Below, piece by piece: positions 34,130 to 44,744 of a stretch of 64,000 nucleotides of DNA. The DNA is from Ignelater luminosus (lineage: Eukaryota; Arthropoda; Insecta; Coleoptera; Elateridae). The stretch is from the NCBI GenBank assembly GCA_011009095.1, contig VTPC01000996.1, positions 306,621 through 370,620 on the forward strand, given 5' to 3'. The notes under the pieces are model-generated. The model was not told the DNA's origin. It made no database searches and saw nothing but the letters and a program-made list of their open reading frames with translations. The position numbers and the translations under genes are program-made. Each line of letters opens with the position of its first letter. Within the stretch, counting starts at the first letter, position 1.

Positions 34130-36010
34130 CCTTTTACTTTCCTCACTTGTACATCTTCTACACTGACTTTCCTTTCCTCTGCTACTGTCTCAAGAGTGGA
34201 AGGTGCATCAACTTCGTTGCCGCAGTCAATCAGTGGTTGCGGGCTGTTGTCGCATGACTGTCCATGATGTGCATAGGAAAGAACAATTCCTTTTCTTGCA
34301 CTTGCATGAAATAGGTATAAGCAGGGATTGTGGAGCCGCTTGCCTGTCACTCTTGCGTATAGAGGGACCCAAAGTTGTAGCAACCCATTCCCCATTCAAA
34401 AGGATTTTTCTCATTTTCCAACCATGTCTGCACTTGGTAATAAGTTCCCAGACTATGATACTTGGCACCATCACTGGATGGCGGCAGTCTGGCAAGATTA
34501 CATTTGGTTTTGGCTGCTGCCCTTGTAAACAGATTGTAGCTCAGGTCGTTAAGGTTTTCTTTCTTGAGGTCTCCTTCATACAGTTGAACAAGGATAGATT
34601 CCCCTGCCTTAGCAAGTTCCTCAGCTGTTGCCTTAGGATTCACGAAAATTCTTGCTTCATTTTCAAGATGATGTCGTTGTTTGAAACATGAGCAAAATTT
34701 GTTTTTTCCTTGGCCAAAAATGTAGGATGTTGAATCGCATCTAGTGAAGGCGCGAACAAACGTTAACACACTAGAGAAGATGTACTTAAATGAGGTTGAT
34801 GAATAAAAAATATCACCATATTCACCCCTTCCACATTTCTTGAAATATACGTTTCCGGTTTCCCGCGATGTTAATCCAGTAAGCAGGACCAGTAAATCTA
34901 CATCTTCACCAACCACAAAAACTGTGTCTTAAAGAGCACTCATGGATATGGCAGTGTTGATAATTAAAGAATCTGCATCTTTTTCGGCCTGGAATACTTG
35001 AACACTTGTTTTTGAAACGTATCCTTCAACAGATCAATAAGCCGTCTCTTGTTGCTGTCATTTGACAAACATTTTTCTTGTTCCTGTTGTTTGTTCATCA
35101 AATACGATGTCGGAATATACATTACTCTTATTCCGGTGAATGCGTTTTGAGCTTCTTGTGCTCTTCTCACTCCCTTCCACTGGGTAACCATCAAAGACGA
35201 CAGCTACGTGTTTGTCATATATTTTTTTCAAGATATTTCAAGTAGGTGGCAGCTATAGTACCAAAACTTGCATTATGTTGCCATACTACTTTGTGGGGCA
35301 GATGCCCACCATCAACCACCACAAATTCCCTTGAATTTGATTTTTGTCGAGGGGGTAAATGAATGGTATAGAGTAGATTTTGTCTCTTCATGCATTTCCT
35401 CTTCACAGAAAATTGAGGTCGGAAACGGAGACAATTCATAATTTAAGAAGCTGCTTAGATCCTCATCAGACTACTTTGTTATGTCCGCTCTATGAAGAAT
35501 TGTGAGGGGATTAATGGTAAATTCTTCCTTTCCCACTCTCATACTGTATGAAGCAAGAGTCGTGACCTTGTCCTTGAGTTTGTATGTTACCTTTGAAAAG
35601 TTATTACCAGCTATTCTTGACATTTCTTTCTTGCTAACTTCATCCGCTAAGTGGCAATTAACTTCTTCTCCTCTCGCTATTCCAGAACTAATGGATATAT
35701 CAGGGAATCAAAAGTAGGGAACGAGGGTGCAGGATAAACCATTGCCTCAGCTTTTTGACATCGACCTTGTCTCGGACTATGCGAGAATGTCTTGTATCCA
35801 CATGCTGCTTAGAAGTCGTAGAGGTGAGATTGCAGTAACTCCCAATTTAATCACAAATATTGTGTAAGTGTACCATGCCAAAAGCCCATCGGGTGAGGGC
35901 AACGTCTGTAATGCCTCGACCACGGGTGAGACCTCCTAAACTCTTCATATTTTTCATGTGCGTTTGCTCGATGGTCATGTTTGACCAAATGCCACTCCAG
36001 AATTTCTCAC
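34130..36010 (-). pseudogene. Transposon-encoded FEN1/PIN-like nuclease protein, degraded
   Basis: Reading 36010 to 34130 on the minus strand and following several frame changes, the blocks are: GLTRGRGITDVALTRW (about 35840-35930); VVDGGHLPHK; HVAVVFDGYPVEGSERS; SNDSNKRRLIDLLKDTFQKQ; EKDADSLIINTA; VVGEDVDLLVLLTGLTS; and RAFTRCDSTSYIFGQGK. A segment EKNPFEWGMG follows, then a cysteine-containing tail. The spacing of acidic residues (DG, D-A-D, E-D-V-D, C-D) recalls FEN1/XRN-type 5'-nucleases of the PIN-like fold. Similar proteins occur in multicopy in arthropod and cnidarian genomes, as I recall, but I know no settled family name. This copy has at least five frame breaks and cannot be functional. 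That it mobilises the surrounding long-TIR unit is inference from position. Confidence 0.6.
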
Positions 36011-36476
36011 TGCGTCATACTGTGAAATAACCGTTGGTGAATTGATTTTAGCCGGTTTTTTTTTGAAGAAATAGTCGTTTTTTGAAAAGCTGTGTCTCAG
36101 AAACTGCTAAACATACAGATCTCGTTCTGTGTTCAGATTATAGCAAATTTAGTCTACTTTAAAAAGGAAACTAGATATTCTTTGCGAAAAACGCTTAGTT
36201 TCCAAGATATTCGACAAAAGCTGGAAGTGCCGAAATTTGGCGGTTTTTTCTTGATGTAGCGCGGTTTCCGGTGGCGCATCGAGATCACAAACTTGAATTT
36301 TTTATCACTATCCATAACTAATTAACATCAAAAATTCAAAACTATCCAACCTTTTGCAAGGAATTTCTACAGATTCACTGTTCTTTCAAGTACAGCGCGC
36401 CTTATTTACAATGTATTCATAGGTATCTTGTTTATCAGATGGGGTTTGCGTATTATTAACGAGTATCACCGAAACC

Positions 36477-37560
36477 AGTTGATTGTGATACCAAGTACTG
36501 ACATCAAACAAAAGACGATCGCAAATTGAGCTCAATAACAATTTTCTCTCTACTAGAGGCGCTGTTGATCTACGTTGAATTTGACAAGTTTAAACGTCAG
36601 TTTGTAAGTTTGAGGTTATTAAAACCTAAATCTTAGAAAAAAGTAATAAATAATGCGTTTTCGGAAACTTAACTCGTATTTCTGATCTGATCATACAAAT
36701 TACATGATATAGAGTTATTTGGGTTAACTCGATTTATTTTGAAACGGTTGCACAACCCTACAAAATCTGTTTTATAGCAATTTATAAAAAAATAATTTTG
36801 AAAGTGATGAAGATGACGATCAGATAGTAGAAAATATACACTTGCTCATATAAACTTTGCAAAGAATAAAAAATACGCAACAAGGCATTAATAATTACTT
36901 TTTTCTAAAATTTAAATTTTAATAACCTCAAGCTTATAGACTGATGTTTAAAACTTGTTAAATCTAACTTCAAAGTTAGTTGATTGTGATACAAAGTACC
37001 GACACCAAACAAAAGACATTCGCAAATTGAGCTCAACAACGATTTTCTTTTCGTTAGAGGCGTTGTTGTTCTAGATTAAATTTGACAAGTTTAAATATCA
37101 GTTTATAAGTTTGAGGTTATTAAAATTTAAATGTTAGAAAAAAGTAATTATTAATGCCTTGTTGTTGCATATTCTTTTTTCTTTGTAAAGTTTATATGAG
37201 CAAGTGCATATTTTCTATTACCTCGTCGTCATTTTCATTACTTTCACAATTATGTTTCTATAAATTGCTGTAAAACAGATTTTGTAGTGGTTGTGCAACC
37301 GTTTCTGAATAAATCGGATTAATCCAGATAACTCTGTCATGTAATTTGTATGATCAGATCAGAATATAAGTTGTTTCCGAGAACGCATTATTTATTACAT
37401 TTTTCTAAAATTTAAGTTTTAATAACCTTATTACACTTATAAACTGACGTTTAAATTTGTCAAATTTAATCTAGAACAACAGCGCCTCTAACGGAAGTAA
37501 AATCGTTATTGAGCTCAATTTACGATTGTCTTTTGTTTGGTATCGGTACTTTGTATCACA
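36477..37560. mobile_element. Two MITE family A copies in inverted head-to-head array
   Basis: A copy starting AGTTGATTGTGATACCAAGT (36477) runs to about 36965. Abutting it, a second copy (36978-37560) begins AGTTGATTGTGATACAAAGT and ends with the inverse at about 37560. The interior of the second copy is the reverse complement of the first (for example CTTGCTCATATAAACTTTGC against GTAAAGTTTATATGAGCAAG). Each has long inverted repeats of about 170 bp containing ATTGAGCTCAA. The first lacks its outer right arm, where the second begins. The terminal sequence matches the element at 4671-5066. Confidence 0.8.
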
Positions 37561-37614
37561 ATCAAGGAATTACATTTTATTATTAATTTTTACTAAAATA
37601 TAAGGTGCTGTAAA

Positions 37615-37705
37615 TGTTTAACGAACGAGTGCGTTGGTCGAGCGGTCGGGTAGATCGCATTGCATCCGAGAAGACGGGTGTTCAAATCTTGCCGGACACC
37701 TTACG
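37615..37705 (+). ncRNA. tRNA-related sequence, possible SINE head or tRNA pseudogene
   Basis: TTGGTCGAGCGGTCGGG resembles an A box, and about 40 nt later GGTGTTCAAATCTTGCC resembles a B box, the internal promoter pair of RNA polymerase III. A clean seven-base acceptor stem is not found around these boxes, so it is not an intact tRNA. A T-rich stretch follows. It is most likely a tRNA-derived relic. Confidence 0.35.
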
Positions 37706-38397
37706 ATTATTTTAATTTTTTCAGATTTTTACTTTACTCTTACTTTTTGTAATAATAACTACAATAACAACAACAATGATAATTTATTTTGATAATAAAG
37801 AGCTTCAATAATTTTACTAATACAAAAAAACTTAAATGTGGTTCTGTAATTATTCGAAAACTACTAGATTTAAGTTTTTTTTATTAGTAATTTGTTAAGT
37901 ATATGGATTTTTATATTAATAATAAGTTTTTAATTAAGAAATAATCAGACACAACATGCTTTTATTTATTTTAACATCTGTCAGAAAAATACATTCAACT
38001 ACTTAAAACACCAAGAAAGCTAAAAAAAAACTAGGAAAAGCATGCATTGTTGCCAAATATGTAATAAATATCCAAAATATCAGTATCAGTACCTTTTTCT
38101 GATCATGAAATTCTGATAGATTACTAGATTAGTTAGAAACTTAATAGTGCATAACACACTGAATACCACAGTAACAATAATAAATCTTTGAATTTCAAAT
38201 TTTTCAATGGCTTAGTAAATAAATCTGCAATTTGCTCTTTCGAAGCACAGTAGTTCATGTTATACGTATATACAGGGTGATCATTTTAAAACTTCTCACC
38301 TTGAATAACTCTTTAATTAGTAAAATTATCAAAAATCGCTGAACGCTTCGAATTTGTTTTGGAGGGGGACATTTAATAACCTACTCTAATCAGTTAA
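37706..38397. other. AT-rich sequence with a transposon-end-like motif
   Basis: No gene. At about 38270 the motif ATACAGGGTGATCATTTTAA looks like one terminus of a small DNA element, but no partner end was found. Confidence 0.3.
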
Positions 38398-39725
38398 GAA
38401 ACTTTTACGCCTTGTGCTTCTAGTAATGTTGATTCTACTACTTTTCTTAGTCTATTTTCTAGTACTCTTTCGTAAGTCTTTACTGCCGTACTTAATAGAG
38501 TTATACCTCTACAATTGCTGCAGTTCCGTACATTTCCTTTCTTGAATACGGGTAAGATTACACCTGTTTGCCAATCTTTGAGTATTTGTTTTCTCTTTCC
38601 ACTCCTACATGTATTTACAAATAATTTGATACCTTCTATTCCCATATTTTTTAACATTTCTGCAGTAATGCAATCATGTTCCGGAGTTTTTCTATTTTTT
38701 GTTTTTTTTAATGCTTTAGTCACTTCTTCTATCGTTATTGCATCTGATATTTCTTCGTTTTCATCTTCTCCTCTATTTAGCATATCTTCTATTTCCTGTT
38801 CATCTTCTCTATATAGCAATTTTTCGAAGTATTCCTTCCATCTTTACATGATTTCATTATCTTCTGGTTGCAATTGCTCTTCTTTATTATTTATTTTGCA
38901 CTGCCGAGGTTTTTTCCAGTTCCTATTGTTTTCAATACTTTATAAAATGGTTTTTTGGTTTTCTTTACTGTTTGTTTCCATTTGTTTTCTAAAATCTTTT
39001 CAACTTTCTTCCTTCTCTGCTTTCACCATAACTTTTACTCGTGTGCGTTATTCTTTATATTCATTATAATTATCTTCTGTTCTGTTGCTTAGATATGTTT
39101 TCCATTTTCTTTTGTTTTACTTATTCTTTTATTTCATTGTTCCACCAATTAGTTTGTTTTCTGCCCTTATGCATCTTTATCACACCACATATTTCTTTGG
39201 CTAGTTTCTTTAGTGTTTGTTTGAATCTATGCCACATCTGTTCCATCAGACCATATTCTCTTGCTATTGCATTTTCTTCAGTTTATACGTTTTTATAATT
39301 TCATATGTTATCTTTCTTGTATCTTCTTTGGTGTTTTCTTCTTCCTTGGCTTTTGTTTTCTAGTCGCTATTTATCTCGAGTCTTCGTCTTACTTTTACGT
39401 CTCGTATCACTCTTCTGTTACTCCTCTCCACTAATATATAATCAATCATTCATCTATCTAGTTCTTCCTTCCCTTCTTTTTCCATTGTTGCTTTCTTTCT
39501 CTTCCCCATGTGTACCTATAGTATGTATGGTTTTACAATTTTTTGCTACCTTCGCATTGAAATCTCTTATAACAAAAATTTTTCCCTTACTATTTTCTGT
39601 TGCAAGGTTAAGTTCCTCCCAAAATTTATCTTTTATTTCTGCAGTTTCATTTTCATTAGGTCCATAAACAGTTATTATTGTCATCTCCTCACCGGTTTCG
39701 TTTTTTAATTCTACTGTTATTATTC
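38398..39725 (-). pseudogene. Non-LTR retrotransposon fragment: endonuclease end, linker and start of reverse transcriptase
   Basis: On the minus strand from 39725 downwards: YGPNENETAEIKDKFWEEL and DFNAKVAKN from the endonuclease; a linker including WWNNEIKE; WKEYFEKLLYREDEQEIEDM; then the N-terminal reverse transcriptase (AEMLKNMGIEGIKLFVNTC, RGITLLSTAVKTYERVLENR). It breaks off before the catalytic FADD box at 38398. Several frame changes are present. It is of the same clade as the 'craniofacial development protein 2-like' elements. Confidence 0.7.
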
Positions 39726-39734
39726 TGTCTGTGA

Positions 39735-39866
39735 ATATTAGAGGGTTAAATCGAAAAAAGTGGGAAATAACGATGAATTTACTAAATTAAACGTACACCT
39801 GATGGGAATAACAGAAACAAAGAAGAAAGAGATAGGAGAAATGAATTAGAAGATGAATATCTACTA
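39735..39866 (+). pseudogene. Inverted endonuclease N-terminal fragment of the same non-LTR family
   Basis: The plus strand reads NIRGLNRKKWEI and, in another frame, KLNVHLMGITETKKKEIGEM. This is the first part of the endonuclease domain (N.RGLN, then the ITETK block). It lies between two minus-strand fragments, so a rearrangement occurred here. Confidence 0.5.
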
Positions 39867-40605
39867 GTCTTCTTGTATGGCTTCTATATTCTGTATCACC
39901 TTTTCTTCATCATTTTCTTTCATTTTCATGTCTGTACGTGTTAATTCTTGGAAATGTTGTCGCCATCTGTCCATTATTTTTTTTTCTTCTGTAATTATGT
40001 GTCCTTGTTTATTTTTTGTGTTTATCATATTATATTCCTTCTTTTGTCTTAGTTGTTTAATAGTAGTAGTTTTTGTTCATTTTCTCCCCAGATTCTATCC
40101 ATGACTTCTCGTTTCCTTTCATAATCTCTCTTTTGACTTTTACTCGTTTTTCCTTGTCCTCTTCATAATCTTCTGGGCTTTTTGTTTCTATAAATATTTT
40201 CCCACTATCTTTTTTCTCTTTTACAATTTGTTTAATTTCCGTGGTTCATCAATCTGGTTTTTTATGTTTGTTTGTTATTTTTGTATCACCACAGCACTCC
40301 GTTCCATTTCTGTCTGATTTCTCAAATTTTTTGCATAATACCTCTTGATATTTGTCTTGATATTTTGTTTCTTTTAGTTTATAACTTTTTATTTTCATCT
40401 TTATTTCTTGTCTCCTTTTTTCTGTTTTTTCTCTTTTTTACTTGATCAGGTCCAATTTCATCAAATATTTTTGCTTTTCTTGAAACTTTACATCTTTTAC
40501 CATTTTCCAGTTTATTTTCTTTATTAGAAAATAATCAATTAAAGAATTTTTTTTACTAGGTCCTTCTCTTGTATGCTTGTGGATGTCCTTATAGGAATCA
40601 TCTTG
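39867..40605 (-). pseudogene. Second non-LTR fragment: endonuclease end and linker
   Basis: From 40605 downwards the minus strand reads HKHTREGPSKKNSLIDYFLI (the endonuclease 'IDYFL' block), then a lysine-rich linker, then IITEEKKIMDRWRQHFQELT just before the reverse transcriptase would start, where it is cut. It is the same region as in the 38398-39725 fragment, so two copies lie in tandem. Confidence 0.6.
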
Positions 40606-41640
40606 TAAATGTATTATCAGTGGCCTGACATCCTCCCTTTCAAAACGGACTTCTCTCTTCCACCATTCCATAATCATTCTTTCTGTGTAGCTTATACAAT
40701 TTTGCCAAGTTGCAGGAGTAATTTGCTCTAGTACTTCCTTCCACACAACCACAGCTTTTGCCATACCACCACCATCTCTGCATATATGTTTATTATAATA
40801 TGTTTTTGCAATACCGCAAACAGGCTCAATGAGATTAAAAAGGCAGTGATACAGGGGTAATCTTACAACAGAATGCCCATACTTTTCAGCTAGAATATCA
40901 ACAGCATACTGCTTTGGTGGCGCATTTCTAGAAAAAATATGTATATTAGCACCTATCCAAGTACCTTGCTTTATTATTACTTACCGTTGAGTCAAGTTCA
41001 AGAAATGGTACTTCATTGCATTGCCTTTATACAGTGTATTATTCTTTTGCAACCGTTCCTGTATCGCTGCCTTGACCAGTTGGTGCTTTATTTATGACTG
41101 TGCTGTGATAGCTGGCATTGTCCATCACTATGATTGATAGCTCTTCCAACAACTTTAACAGTTGCTCTTCAAACCATTTCACAAAGTTTGCTTCATTCAT
41201 CTCACTGTGTTTTGTATTCGATGAAAATATCAGCGATGCTCCTGGTATAAATCCATTGGAGTTTTCTGCATGCAGGATAATATATCTAATAACAAGAATA
41301 GATTTGAGTTATGTCAAGTTGTTTAGAATCTTAAAGTAAAACTGACCGTTTTCCATCACCCTTAACTTTCTTAACGCTCTTGGTGTTTTCATCCTGCTAC
41401 GATCTACCCATTGAGCCGTTTTCAAAAATCCAGGTCTCATCTAAGAATACAAACTGCCTGGGAGATGGAGACGTGAGATTTGTCTTGTACTTCTCTAGAA
41501 ATTCAAATCTACGTTGAGCAACATGTGCCAATTCCATAAGGCCTCTACGAGGATCATCTTTTTTCCAGCAAAAGCCAATATCATACTAACAACTGCTACC
41601 AATCTCGTTTCAAGAAAATTAGCCATGTTCTGTTAATTCT
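40606..41640 (-). pseudogene. IS630/Tc1-type DDE transposase remnant
   Basis: Reading downwards from 41640: RRFEFLEKYKTNLTSPSPRQ, FVFLDETWIF (first D), HSEMNEANFVKWFEEQLLKL, SIIVMDNASYHS (second D), then YHCLFNLIEPV (the glutamate of a DDE triad). A C-terminal part follows: VVWKEVLEQITPATWQNC, ending with IIHLQDDS at 40606, where non-LTR sequence begins. Stops and frame shifts are numerous. The D, D and E residues place it among IS630-like transposases of insects. Confidence 0.7.
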
Positions 41641-42025
41641 CTTGCATTAACATATAAAACTTAAAACTTTTGTTACTGGTATCACAGTAAATTATTACTT
41701 AGAATCGATTATTTACAATATTATATTTTATTTATGAGAAATAACATCGATTTTGATTTTTAACAGATGGCATTGGAAAATTTTGACAATGACGTGCATC
41801 GTTTGATTCGATGCTTCTAATATTAAACGCGCTCTTCATAATCTGTAAGAATAAGATATAATAAATATCCTAAAATGTAACACGATGTCAGATGTGAACC
41901 AATTAATAATTGTGTAAAGAGTAAAGAGTGATGAAGAAGTAAAAAAACTAGTAGAGAAAAACGTTTAAAATTATGAAGATAAAATTTGACAATTTGTCAG
42001 TAAAAATGGAATAGAAAGTATCAAG
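41641..42025. other. AT-rich spacer without recognised genes
   Basis: Nothing recognisable is present between the transposase remnant and the retroelement gag remnant. Confidence 0.3.
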
Positions 42026-42029
42026 TCCA

Positions 42030-42640
42030 CTGATATTTGATGAAAATGTAAATGAAAACTACCAAAGGTGTAAACAACGTTTTAAGATGTGTACTTAGCA
42101 GCAAATAGTCTGGTAAAGGATTCAGATGAAAGAAAGATAGCTCTGTTTTTGACATCAGCATGAGGATGAGTACCGTAAACCACGTAATAATGAAACATAC
42201 AATCGTTTTCAGTTTTTTTCTAGATAACAATAAGCAGGAGAAAATATTGGTCATTTCATCAAAGAATTGAAATAATGGTTAAATCTAATAACTTTGAAGA
42301 GCAAGAAGAGTCTCCTATTAGAATAATTTTGGATGTGCGTGATCAACAGTTACAAGAAAGACTTCTAGGTAAAGGTGTTACTAATTTGGAAACAACTGAA
42401 CGAATTTGTGGGGTGACAAAAATACAAGCAAGAGATCTTCAGGGTGAAAAGGTGGATGCAATAAGGAATGAACAAAAGTCTATAAGAAGTACAAGTGGAT
42501 GTGGTAAGAATATAGAGAATGTGGAAAAAGTAAGAATGAATATGACTGCTTGAAGTGTGGTAGACAAAATAGTAAAGGAAGTGTTTTGCATTTGAAAAAA
42601 GGTATATGTGAGATTAATAATTTACGAATTTGTATTACAC
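42030..42640 (+). pseudogene. Gypsy-type gag remnant
   Basis: On the plus strand an open stretch (42275-42553) contains VRDQQLQERLLGKGVTNLET, the typical end of a retrotransposon capsid domain. It is preceded in broken frames by further capsid sequence and followed by a degenerate CCHC-like region. No protease or polymerase follows on this strand. Confidence 0.6.
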
Positions 42641-42707
42641 AATTTATTTAGATTAGTTTGTACATTTTATTTGTATTTTGAAAATTGTATTGTTTTTTAC
42701 TTCTTAA

Positions 42708-43093
42708 CTAACAACCACACCTTTTGGATTTTTTCTTGCCACTGTTACTTTTTCGTTTTCTCCTTCTCTCTTCCACTGTTCTTTTTTGTGCTTCTTCAAA
42801 AGCGTCCAACAAATATTTCCTTTGTTGCGATTTAGTCATAGCGCACCATTTCTTGTCCCTTCAACAGCAATCTTTGTTATGGTCCAGTCTCTGTGTTTTT
42901 GTTTGCACCTTTGTAAAAACTGTACAAAGGGGTCACGACTTGGTTTAGCTAATTTAGAGTATGTAGTTGTTGCAGAAACATTTAATTTTTTTCTTCTACT
43001 ACCTTTCTTCCTTTTACCTGCATATCGCTTTCGTCTTCTTCTAGCCCCGTATTTTGGAATCTTTTCTACACCTGCTGCTTCGTAATGTCCCAT
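42708..43093 (-). CDS. Protamine-like HMG-box (MST-HMG) protein, one apparent frameshift
   Basis: The ATG at 43091-43093 opens a frame with a strongly basic N-terminus (YGARRRRKRYAGKRKKGSRR). An HMG-box of the male-specific-transcript type follows (DPFVQFLQRCKQKHRDWTIT, KIAVEG). The frame then needs a one-base shift near 42845-42855. In the next frame the box continues (KKWCAMTKSQQRKYLLDAFE) into a basic tail ending KKKSKRCGC and the TAG at 42708-42710. Total is about 128 residues, a size usual for insect protamine-like sperm chromatin proteins; cysteines near the end could cross-link in sperm nuclei. Two AATAAA signals follow within 70 nt. The gene is intronless and sits among Gypsy remains. 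Either it is a live gene with a sequencing error or a recent pseudogene; the conserved second half argues that decay, if any, is recent. Confidence 0.6.
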
Positions 43094-43269
43094 ATTATTG
43101 TATTATTTGAAATCTATTTCTTAATACCGCGGACGCAATGTCCCTTTTACCAGTTTGTTCAGAACAATGCTCAAATTGTATTTATAAACCAGGTTATTTT
43201 GAAATATGCCAAATAAAAACTTTATCAGTAACAGCTAAAATATTGGCTGGAGAAACTATTAAAGACTTC

Positions 43270-44720
43270 TCATTAATATAACTACTTGACGTAATATTTT
43301 TTAACACCGTAAACAATAGCGTATACTTCTTTATCTATAGATAGATTACAAATAGTCGTAAATTTACGAGTATTTGTAAGAGTTTGAGATGCAAATTGTA
43401 AAGGACGCTCACTCTCGTCTAGATAAACGTCAGACAAAACAGCCCCAACAGCATAAGGGCTGGCATCCATAGCAATCACTAAGGTAAGTTAGGATCAAAA
43501 TGCGCTAAAATCTGTTCTGATTGATTTCGAAAGAGTTTTGACACATATTATCCCAATTAAAACTATCATTATCTTTAGGTAAATTGTATGTAGTTGAAGC
43601 GTAATATACTTTTTATTTTTCCTATATTATTTTGGAAAATGTTCGAATATTTACTTATCTAACAGATATTGTAATTTTTGATTTGTATAGAAACCTATAG
43701 AGTGTCTAAAATATTTAGATTCAATTGACGAATCCATTTTCTACCTAGTAAAAGTTGTCTATTCAAATTTATTATGTATAAGTTCAACAGCTTTTGAACA
43801 TTTTTGTATTGAACATTAACTTTTGCAAACCCTTGTAAGTTTAATTTGGTTTGGTAATAGGTTAATTGTAACGGAGTTGTATCTAATTCAACATCTAGAA
43901 AAAATTGTCTTAATGACATTAAACTTACCCCGCAGCCTGAATCGAGCTCCAAATTTATAATAATATTGTTGACATTTACATTCAGTAAAAAGTTGAATGG
44001 TTTGTACCCTATTTTTAAAACATACCTTTTGTAAATGACCCTTGGAATTACAAAATGTGCAAAATAAATCCTTTCTTTTACATTTATTAGCTGTATGATG
44101 CTATTTTTTACTCGGGATCGTTTCTTGTTCTTATCACTCAAATCCAGATTTGAGTGACAAGAACAAAAGACTATTCCGAGCAGAAACAACTGGTCAGAGG
44201 TAACTAGAGAACACAGGGTTGGTAAACCACATCTGTAACATTGTATTTTATAATTTTCTTGATTTTTGAAACTAAACCTATCACCTTTGTTTCTAGAACT
44301 AGTATTACTACTACTACTATATGAATTATTAAATTTATTTTTAGGATTATTAGAAGTATTGCGAATTTTATTTGAATTTGCATTTGGTTTACATAATTGA
44401 GCTGCATCTTGGGGAGATAATTCTACATTACTAGCTACTTAAACAGCTGTATCTAAAGTAAGATTTCTTATTTTTAATAACCTGTTTTATATTTTTTCTG
44501 AACCAAGTCCAAACACAAGTTGATTGCGTAGACCTGTCCTTAAATAATCACCAAACTTACAATTTATTGCCAATTTCTGTAGAGCTGTAAGGAATTGTTG
44601 AACAGTCTCACCTTCTTGCCGGTGTCGTTGATGAAACCTAAAATTCTTTGCAATTTCCAGCTGTTCAGGATAAGATTTTGAAATCGCAAAATGATGCTGA
44701 AAAAATAAGCACACTTTGAA
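43270..44720 (-). pseudogene. Gypsy-type gag-pol remnant, minus strand
   Basis: From 44720 downwards: a gag segment (about 44715-44490), a CCHC-type knuckle region near 44230 and a second cysteine/histidine cluster near 44050. An aspartic protease follows, with the active site LELDSGCGVS (about 43930). A remnant of the polymerase and the start of RNase H, IAMDASPYAVGAVLSDV (43430-43480), follow. Most of the reverse transcriptase is deleted between 43690 and 43480. Stops and frame changes show an inactive copy. Confidence 0.7.
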
Positions 44721-44744
44721 AAATGAAATCTCAAGTGACCATAT

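Larger units (their letters stand above)
33395..36410 (-). mobile_element. Long-TIR DNA transposon coding for a FEN1/PIN-like nuclease protein
   Basis: Sequence from about 33395 to 34075, after removing a solo LTR, is the reverse complement of about 36035-36405, giving inverted repeats of roughly 300-370 bp. Shared blocks include CAGTGAATCTGTA, AGTTTTGAATTTTTGAT, CGAATATCTTG and CACAGAACGAGATCTGTAT (allowing a few differences). Between the arms lies one minus-strand coding relic. No DDE motif was seen. The exact ends and target duplication are not resolved; the left edge lies near CCTTAAATGGCGC and the right edge near GCGCGCCTTATTTA. Confidence 0.7.

Noticed and set aside
34203..34691. 162-codon plus-strand ORF
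   Set aside because: Shadow of the minus-strand nuclease-like pseudogene, which has the recognisable motifs.
38515..39069. 184-codon plus-strand ORF, very rich in F and S
   Set aside because: Antisense of the non-LTR reverse transcriptase and linker.
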